11,037 nucleotides of DNA from an uncultured Capnocytophaga sp. (lineage in GTDB: Bacteria > Bacteroidota > Bacteroidia > Flavobacteriales > Flavobacteriaceae), in NCBI GenBank assembly GCA_905372595.1, contig CAJPPS010000023.1, positions 1 to 11,037 on the forward strand. The letters run 5' to 3'. Positions 5,881-11,037 of this stretch are shown here, one piece after another. Positions within the stretch are counted from its first letter, which is position 1. Every line of letters begins with the position of its first letter. A program made the position numbers and the translations under genes. The notes under the pieces were generated by a model. That model was not told where the DNA came from and ran no database searches. It was given only the letters and a program-made list of their open reading frames with translations.

Positions 5881-7233
5881 TTACAGAATTCCTATTAGCT
5901 TAGAATGTAATTGAGTAGTCTGTGTATCTGTTAAGCTAGCTATATAACTAGTAAGTGAAAGTATTAATTCATAGAGATTCTCCTTACCTAGTAGATATTG
6001 GTCTGGAATTGTCTTAAGGATAATACGATCATAGGAAGAGGTTTTCCCTTTCCAATGATGATAAACAGCTGTAAAATATACCTTTAGAAGATGCTGAAGA
6101 ATAGCATAGCCTGCTAGCTCTTTCTCAACTACCTGAGGAGATTGGTAGATATTAGTAATACTGAGATTAATGATTTTTTCTATCTGTGTCTTATACTGAC
6201 TTTTATCCAAAAGAGCTGTAGTCAATTCGCCATTAAGAAGGGCTTGCTGATGAGCTTCAAAGATAGTAACTACTTCTCTGATAAGCGTTCCTATAGAAAG
6301 TGCTCTGAGATAGGCTATTCTATCCCGTTTATATGGTAATTGATGATACTTTTGGGTAATATTATCTATCGCTATTTTGCTTCCTTGAATAAATGGAGAC
6401 AAATATTCCAATGCATAAGATTCAGGAATCCACCCCAGATTAATACCATCTTCAAAGTCAATTAATGTATAGCATATATCATCTGCTGCCTCTACTAAAA
6501 AAGCCAAAGGATGCCGCACAAAACGCTTGTCTATACTTTCACTTATAGATATTAAAGAAAGTTCTTGTGCTAGTTCTTGAAAAAAATCCTTCTGAGACTG
6601 GAATATATTATATTTTTTATCCCATATTGCCTCTGTAGGTTTTATAGGCAATGATTCCTTAGGATATTTAATAAATGTGCCCAAAGTAGCATAAGTAAGG
6701 CGTAGCCCTCCTTGCACTCCTACCCTATTTTCAGTAAGAATTTTGAAGCCATTTGCATTTCCCTCAAAGCTACAAAGGTCTTCATATTCTTTATCTGAAA
6801 TTTGCCCCTTAAGAATACTTCCTTCTTGAGAACGAAAAAAGTCTCCTATTGCCTTCTCTCCGCTATGCCCAAAAGGAGGATTACCAATATCGTGAGCTAA
6901 AGCAGCTGAAGCAACAATAGTTCCAAAATCGTTAGCCTGGTAACCCAAAGAAGCCAGCAAGGGATCTTTGGCTAGAACACTTGCTCCTATAGCACGTCCT
7001 AAAGAACGCCCTACAACAGAAACCTCCATACTATGAGTAAGCCTTGTATGAACAAATCCTGACCCTGAGAGAGGAATCACTTGTGTTTTATCCTGAAGAC
7101 TACGAAAGGCTCCTGAGAAAACAATTCGGTCATAATCCACATCATAGCTCAAGCGCGTAGGATCTTCTTCCTTACGCGGACGAGTAATCTTATCTCCCTG
7201 CTTACGCAAGGAAAGGAGCTGTTCCCATTGCAT
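5881..7233 (-). CDS. dgt: Deoxyguanosinetriphosphate triphosphohydrolase (HD-domain dGTPase)
   Basis: Hydrolyses dGTP to deoxyguanosine and triphosphate and so shapes dNTP pools. Numbered from the ATG at 7233 (450 residues), the HD metal site is H67 in HTRLTHSMEVSVVG, H114-D115 in ALAHDIGNPPFGHSGEKA, and an aspartate of the AADDICY motif (D251/D252). YDVDYDRIVFSGAFRSLQDK and TRLSY near the N-terminus are also typical of the family. The frame stays open upstream to 7296, but those codons overlap the end of the preceding gene and do not resemble the family. Relatives begin M-x-W-E-Q-L-L, matching the ATG at 7233; the ATG at 7239 (two residues longer) is the alternative. It follows the transglutaminase-like gene by 10 bases and is probably co-transcribed from the promoter at 9321-9351. 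Confidence 0.94.
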   Translation of the reverse strand: MQWEQLLSLRKQGDKITRPRKEEDPTRLSYDVDYDRIVFSGAFRSLQDKTQVIPLSGSGFVHTRLTHSMEVSVVGRSLGRAIGASVLAKDPLLASLGYQANDFGTIVASAALAHDIGNPPFGHSGEKAIGDFFRSQEGSILKGQISDKEYEDLCSFEGNANGFKILTENRVGVQGGLRLTYATLGTFIKYPKESLPIKPTEAIWDKKYNIFQSQKDFFQELAQELSLISISESIDKRFVRHPLAFLVEAADDICYTLIDFEDGINLGWIPESYALEYLSPFIQGSKIAIDNITQKYHQLPYKRDRIAYLRALSIGTLIREVVTIFEAHQQALLNGELTTALLDKSQYKTQIEKIINLSITNIYQSPQVVEKELAGYAILQHLLKVYFTAVYHHWKGKTSSYDRIILKTIPDQYLLGKENLYELILSLTSYIASLTDTQTTQLHSKLIGIL

Positions 7234-7243
7234 TGTCATTGAA

Positions 7244-9244
7244 TTATCTGAACCAAGATTTAATTTTACTAAAAATTCCTTGTGGAAGAACATCAATCCC
7301 TAAGCCAAAATTACTATCTCCTATTCTGTGATAATCTTCTTTGATGGGCTGAATTTTATCAAGTGTTATCTCTAAATTGGTTAACGGATTATAAGAAATT
7401 TCTACCTTACCAGAAGTTTTCTCTATATACTTCTTACTAGAGTAGGTGAAGTAATCATTGGTAAGTTCCAATTCTTGTATCGTATATTTTTCTTTAGTGT
7501 CAATAGGCTTATCTGCATAGAGTTCTATAACATAACGTTCACTATCATAGTTATGCCAATAACTACTATCTTTATGCCTGAACTCAATAATATCTTTCTT
7601 AAGGACACTATGGTCAAAATACATCAAGAATTCTCTGCCTTCTTTACTGGTAAAGTAAGGCTTAAGAATAGTAGCTGTATAGAGAATAGTTACTTCATTC
7701 TCTACCTTATCATCTTTCTCTATCTTGATTGCTACATCCTTGAATATTTCACGAATATCCTGCTCGCTACGATCGTTTACATAATTGAGATTATAAAAGA
7801 GAAAACGATTCCAGCCATCAATAAGCTCTTTCTTATTGGTTTGCTTGAAATAATTTCTCATATTATTAGCTCGATTATAACGATATACAGTCTGTAAAAC
7901 CAGCTTTCCCTCACCATTTTCCACCGTTAGCTTAATATGCTCATCTATACAAGGATATTCGAACCTTGTGGGAGTACGTACTGTAAGTTCCTTATCCTGA
8001 CCTATTTCCATATAATGGCAGAAGCTAAGAACGGTTCTCTTTTGTAATCGTCCAAACTCATTACGAGAAGTGGCATCTACAAAATAATCCTGCCCTTGAT
8101 AGTGAATTTTTACAATTACGTGATTAAAAGAAAGCAATGAAGGAAGATAGTACTTCAGATAAAAATCCGCATTATAATTGACTAAAACTACACTTGCTGG
8201 TACCGAAAGATAATCAAGTATTGTCTTGAGCAAGACACACTTTGCCTTACAATCTCCTTGCTTATTCTGATAGGTAACAGCAGGTTCCTGAGGCTTATGA
8301 CCGTTCATCTCATCGGCATTATACGTATAATAGATATTATTCTGTACATACTCAATGGCAAACTGTATCTTCTCGTCTAATGTAGCCAATTTGTCCAATT
8401 TTTCTACTAAATCAGGAGCAAAACTCTTAAGGTCGGACTGTTCCAAGACATCCTTATATAAAGGATAAATGTAATTAGAGAGGTCTTTCCAGTTGCTCTC
8501 AGTAGCGAAATCAATAAAAGGGAATATCTCTCTATTAGGGTCTACAGGGTTAATATAATTTTCTTTTCTGAACTCAAAAAATGCTCCCTGTTCAAGATAT
8601 TCAATAGGCTGTTCTAATACGTTTCCTTCTTCATCTCGGAAGAAAAATTTTTTATAAGCAACCTTTTTCTGTCGATTATTGATAAACTTGTAGTAATACT
8701 TACCATATGCCCAATAAGTATCTGGAGTAACATAAATATGCTTAACAAAATCCCGACGAACAAACTCTTTCTCCGTAAAAACCTTTACTCGCGTATCCTC
8801 AAGAATAAGAATATCATAAAGACGTAAATCACGGATAGAAATATTTATTTTCTTGGACTTACTAATCACACCTCCATTACTATTATTCTCGTTATCAAGT
8901 ATTTTTATATTAGTATCGGGGAGCTTATCTATATATTCCCCCTCACGAATCACCGCAATACGATGAATTTCATAATATTCATTCTCCTCCAGAACCATAT
9001 CATTCACTGAGGCACGTTCCAAGTTCTCAGGCTGTGTAAGAGTATAGGACATCAGAGCATAATCCGCATTTTTCTGATCATCCACCACATAATATTTATT
9101 AAGGAGATAGCAAAAATCACGTCCTTCCTCTATCTGTTCCTGTGAAAAATCACTTTCTTTAGAATAATTTATGAGTTCTTCATCTGTAAGAGACTCTGCC
9201 CAATAGGGAGCAGGCGTTATTTTATACCCTTGTTCTACTTCCAT
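7244..9244 (-). CDS. DUF3857 plus transglutaminase-like protein, no signal peptide
   Basis: The 666-residue protein has three visible parts. Residues about 60-250 resemble DUF3857 (YYEIHRIAVIREGEYIDKLP, then a strand-rich region). Residues about 290-400 form a transglutaminase-like core with a Cys-His-Asp triad: C332 in NKQGDCKAKCVLL, H375 in SFNHVIVKI and D390 in YFVDATSRNEFG. The remainder is beta-rich with no motif I recognise. The intact triad suggests a working thiol enzyme (protease, amidase or transferase), but no substrate can be named. DUF3857 proteins I know of usually carry a signal peptide; this one starts MEVEQGYKITPAPYW and has an in-frame TAA two codons upstream of its ATG, so it appears cytosolic. 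It ends in a basic, aromatic IKSWFR, 4-10 bases before dgt. Confidence 0.85.
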   Translation of the reverse strand: MEVEQGYKITPAPYWAESLTDEELINYSKESDFSQEQIEEGRDFCYLLNKYYVVDDQKNADYALMSYTLTQPENLERASVNDMVLEENEYYEIHRIAVIREGEYIDKLPDTNIKILDNENNSNGGVISKSKKINISIRDLRLYDILILEDTRVKVFTEKEFVRRDFVKHIYVTPDTYWAYGKYYYKFINNRQKKVAYKKFFFRDEEGNVLEQPIEYLEQGAFFEFRKENYINPVDPNREIFPFIDFATESNWKDLSNYIYPLYKDVLEQSDLKSFAPDLVEKLDKLATLDEKIQFAIEYVQNNIYYTYNADEMNGHKPQEPAVTYQNKQGDCKAKCVLLKTILDYLSVPASVVLVNYNADFYLKYYLPSLLSFNHVIVKIHYQGQDYFVDATSRNEFGRLQKRTVLSFCHYMEIGQDKELTVRTPTRFEYPCIDEHIKLTVENGEGKLVLQTVYRYNRANNMRNYFKQTNKKELIDGWNRFLFYNLNYVNDRSEQDIREIFKDVAIKIEKDDKVENEVTILYTATILKPYFTSKEGREFLMYFDHSVLKKDIIEFRHKDSSYWHNYDSERYVIELYADKPIDTKEKYTIQELELTNDYFTYSSKKYIEKTSGKVEISYNPLTNLEITLDKIQPIKEDYHRIGDSNFGLGIDVLPQGIFSKIKSWFR

Positions 9245-9320
9245 AGTTTATAAATTGTTTGTTTAAGTATTTTATTTCTAATTTATTAGTAATTTTATGT
9301 AGATTTTTATACTGTTAAGG

Positions 9321-9351
9321 CAAAGTTACGAAAAGAATTTCAATATAACAA
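9321..9351 (-). promoter_or_regulatory. Predicted Bacteroidota promoter for the transglutaminase-dgt unit
   Basis: On the minus strand, TTG (9351-9349), 20 bases, then TAACTTTG (9328-9321) matches the -33/-7 consensus with the same spacing as the sdaA promoter. The transcription start would be near 9314, leaving an AT-rich leader of about 70 bases before the ATG at 9244. No riboswitch-like structure is evident in that leader. Confidence 0.65.
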
Positions 9352-9375
9352 TGGATTTAACTTTTGTTTTTAAAG

Positions 9376-9404
9376 AAAGCGATTCGGGAAACCCAAATCG
9401 CTTT
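9376..9404 (-). terminator. Hairpin terminator after the His-rich lipoprotein gene
   Basis: AAAGCGATT (9376-9384) pairs with AATCGCTTT (9396-9404), and GGG pairs with CCC inside one C/A mismatch, leaving an AAA loop. Flanking AAG/CTT can extend the stem with one bulged base. On the minus strand the stem is followed by CTTTAAAAAC, a short U-run. It starts about 24 bases after the gene's stop and separates this unit from the promoter at 9321-9351. Confidence 0.7.
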
Positions 9405-9427
9405 TCTTATTCTTCCATTGCTAAGAC

Positions 9428-10351
9428 TTACATATAGAAATTAGCTGAATCGTGATTTCTACGTGCTTCATCTTCTAGTTCTTCTACCCTTTGAGGAGTA
9501 ATTTTATAATAATCAGCGATATCTTGATAATAACGATTCTTAGCCTCTTCTCCTCCATCAGGTACTGCTGTAATAACATAAACAGGAATTTTTTGAGAAA
9601 AATCGGTTGTGCTACGAGCAACTAATTCACTTCCAGGCTTATTAAATGGATAGAATACTCTTTCCTGATTATTCACATTCTTAGTGCCACGTAATACGTG
9701 GAAAAGAGTTACTGCAATGTTATACTTAGTATAGGGTTTTTTGGGTCCAAAATAACCTTTGAGTCCTAGAGGGTTATCTGTAAGCTTGGAACGATCTGTA
9801 CTTTGTTTAGAATCAACAAGCTGTCCTATTTGTATATTCTCAGGATCTGTATCACGATAAGTATACTCCAAAAGTCCTTCTGTATCTTTGCTCACTTGTT
9901 GTGTTTTGGTATCAGTATATTCATATACCTCGAAGAAATGCTGATGAATAGGAAGCATCTCCTTAGTTGTAAATTCATTATTCATCCGCTCTCCTTTGGC
10001 ATTATAATAGACAATCTCCAAGGAATAGTATCTTCCTTCAATCATCACCACAGGATTATTCTCTGTAAGTATATTGCCTTGCATATCCTTACGTACCCAG
10101 TTCTTGGTATTTTCATCTATTTCAAATTTAAACTTCTGAACTGGAGCAATGATACTTTCAAAGTCTCCGTGGAATTGGACTCCGTGAAGGTGTCCTCGGC
10201 GAATAGTCATTTCCACCTTTGCTGGTTCTTCGTGACCCTTGTCTATTTTTTCATCAGTAGGTGCTGGAGCTTCTTTGCTACAAGCTACCAAAGCAGTTCC
10301 TATAATTAGGGAGGTAAATAGTCCCTTTAGTGGGGTAAGTATTTGTTTCAT
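9428..10351 (-). CDS. His-rich lipoprotein of unknown function
   Basis: The 307-residue protein begins with a lipoprotein signal (LIIGTALVAC, C24) and then a Pro/Glu/Lys-rich linker to about residue 45. Histidines cluster in RRGHLHGVQFHGDF (H54, H56, H61) and PIHQHFFEVYEYTD (H136, H138), which makes a metal- or heme-binding role possible. I recall similar GHLHGxxFH...IHQHFF proteins in other Bacteroidota, sometimes near outer-membrane receptors, but I cannot name a characterised function. The C-terminus (about residues 270-300) is charged and probably helical (YYKITPQRVEELEDEARR). Residues after the Cys, S-K-E, partly match the QKDDE-like surface-export signal described in Capnocytophaga, so surface exposure is possible but weakly supported. 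It starts 18 bases after the upstream gene's stop, so the two are probably co-transcribed. Confidence 0.8.
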   Translation of the reverse strand: MKQILTPLKGLFTSLIIGTALVACSKEAPAPTDEKIDKGHEEPAKVEMTIRRGHLHGVQFHGDFESIIAPVQKFKFEIDENTKNWVRKDMQGNILTENNPVVMIEGRYYSLEIVYYNAKGERMNNEFTTKEMLPIHQHFFEVYEYTDTKTQQVSKDTEGLLEYTYRDTDPENIQIGQLVDSKQSTDRSKLTDNPLGLKGYFGPKKPYTKYNIAVTLFHVLRGTKNVNNQERVFYPFNKPGSELVARSTTDFSQKIPVYVITAVPDGGEEAKNRYYQDIADYYKITPQRVEELEDEARRNHDSANFYM

Positions 10352-10369
10352 TGTTGTTAATTTTAATTT

Positions 10370-11037
10370 TTAGTTATTTTTTAAATGATTTGCATAGCCC
10401 CAAGGACGATTGAATTCCAAGGTGATTTGCCAAGTATGAGTTGCCCGTACGTATTTAAGAGTAATGATAGGCGTATTTTTCTCTTTAGAACTTTCTGTAA
10501 CGGGCTTGTTAGGATTTGCATTCCACACAATAATTGCATCAGTTTCTTTCAAGCTTTTATTAGTGAAAGTTTTATAAAATTCCTCTTTGGTAAAACCTTT
10601 CTCAACATAGTCCTTATCATCTTCCTGACGAATATACTGATATACATTAGGGTTAAAAGAAGAGATATATTGCTGAAAGTACTTAAATACCTGTTCTGGC
10701 TGGTCATTAGTTATCTCTTCTCCATTATCATCTACAGGAATGAGGGTAATGGTATCTACTCCATCATATAGCCGATAAGGACGAATATCTAAGTCGAAAA
10801 CATTAGCAAAGCTTACCTCTACTTTATATCTTGCAAAAGGCGCATTATTCCTAGTAGCGTAATAAGTAATTGGGTCAAAAACACTTCCTTGATCAAAGGA
10901 GACATTTTCACTCTGCAATTTAGCTAAAAAGTCTGCTCTAGGCATACTGATAGTCTTATTAAGTACGCCTAACTGTAAGGTAGAAAGAGAGAGAGAGTTA
11001 TTTTCTGTAAAATCTATCTTCTTTTCTACTACTATAG
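10370..11037 (-). CDS. Unrecognised protein, N-terminus beyond the window (possible outer-membrane barrel C-terminus)
   Basis: The frame is open from the right edge, so the ATG at 10945 is very likely internal: the 30 codons before it read NSLSLSTLQLGVLNKTISMP and the like without a stop. The visible 221 residues contain alternating, strand-like stretches (ARYKVEVSFANVFDLDIRPY near the start, TPIITLKYVRATHTWQITLEFN near the end), separated by an acidic, Tyr- and Lys-rich region of about 100 residues. This could be the last strands and a long loop of an outer-membrane barrel such as a TonB-dependent receptor, which would fit the lipoprotein gene downstream. It lacks the usual terminal Phe or Trp and instead has a nine-residue tail after RPW. 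I therefore leave the function open. Confidence 0.6.
   Translation of the reverse strand, partial: IVVEKKIDFTENNSLSLSTLQLGVLNKTISMPRADFLAKLQSENVSFDQGSVFDPITYYATRNNAPFARYKVEVSFANVFDLDIRPYRLYDGVDTITLIPVDDNGEEITNDQPEQVFKYFQQYISSFNPNVYQYIRQEDDKDYVEKGFTKEEFYKTFTNKSLKETDAIIVWNANPNKPVTESSKEKNTPIITLKYVRATHTWQITLEFNRPWGYANHLKNN
10986..10997. repeat. (AG)6 dinucleotide tract inside the partial gene
   Basis: Six AG units (CT on the coding strand) encode part of the alternating Ser-Leu stretch. The tract is in frame and short. It is recorded only because longer tracts of this type can vary by slippage. Confidence 0.5.

Noticed and set aside
7240..7296. A longer dGTPase start at 7296, overlapping the upstream gene by 53 bases.
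   Set aside because: The extra N-terminal residues do not resemble the family, and the M-x-W-E-Q-L-L start at 7233 fits better.
5881..9244. The dGTPase plus transglutaminase-like pair as a possible anti-phage dNTP-depletion system.
   Set aside because: The dGTPase looks like the ordinary housekeeping flavobacterial enzyme, and there is no toxin, sensor, nuclease or mobile-element context around it.
10986..10997. The (AG)6 tract as a phase-variation switch.
   Set aside because: Six units is short, the frame is intact through it, and no alternative start or promoter context suggests switching.

Overview
The window reads as chromosomal DNA of a member of the Bacteroidota, most likely the Flavobacteriales (a Capnocytophaga-like oral or host-associated genus is plausible, but the genus cannot be fixed from sequence alone). 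Three points support this. The DNA is AT-rich. Shine-Dalgarno sites are largely absent, and the promoters fit the Bacteroidota -33/-7 pattern (TTG, about 20 bases, then TAnnTTTG). The endonuclease III, dGTPase and Cu nitrite reductase also have flavobacterial-looking sequences. All complete genes lie on the minus strand; only one gene, cut by the left edge, lies on the plus strand. No tRNA, rRNA, CRISPR array, insertion sequence or integrase is visible, and no stretch longer than about 190 bases lacks a gene.

Layout in window order. (1) 3-482, plus strand: the 3' part of an unrecognised, very AT-rich gene (about 25% GC by hand count) that converges on nth. (2) 2584 down to 517: sdaA-nth, L-serine dehydratase followed one base later by an endonuclease III that has lost its iron-sulfur cluster; a good promoter lies just upstream. 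(3) 5717 down to 2689: a nitrite-reduction operon, in transcription order nirK (a lipoprotein Cu nitrite reductase with a C-terminal cytochrome c domain), a secreted FGE/SUMF1-fold protein lacking the catalytic cysteines, and a Sco-type copper chaperone whose lipoprotein signal peptide is out of frame with any ordinary start codon. (4) 9244 down to 5881: a two-gene unit of a DUF3857/transglutaminase-like protein without a signal peptide and a dGTPase, with a promoter at 9321-9351. (5) From the right edge down to 9428: a partial unrecognised gene followed by a His-rich lipoprotein, closed by a hairpin terminator.

How the genes work together. The nitrite operon is the clearest functional unit: NirK needs type 1 and type 2 copper plus heme c, Sco proteins deliver copper to extracytoplasmic cuproproteins, and the FGE-like protein sits between them in the transcript, so a role in NirK maturation or activity is a reasonable but untested inference. 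A 12-bp perfect hairpin directly after nirK could lower expression of the two accessory genes relative to nirK. The sdaA-nth and transglutaminase-dgt pairs look like co-transcription without an obvious pathway link.

I see no defence island, mobile element or wholly new system. The most novel material is the cysteine-less FGE-like protein in the nirK operon, the apparent frameshift at the start of sco, and the His-rich lipoprotein with its truncated partner.
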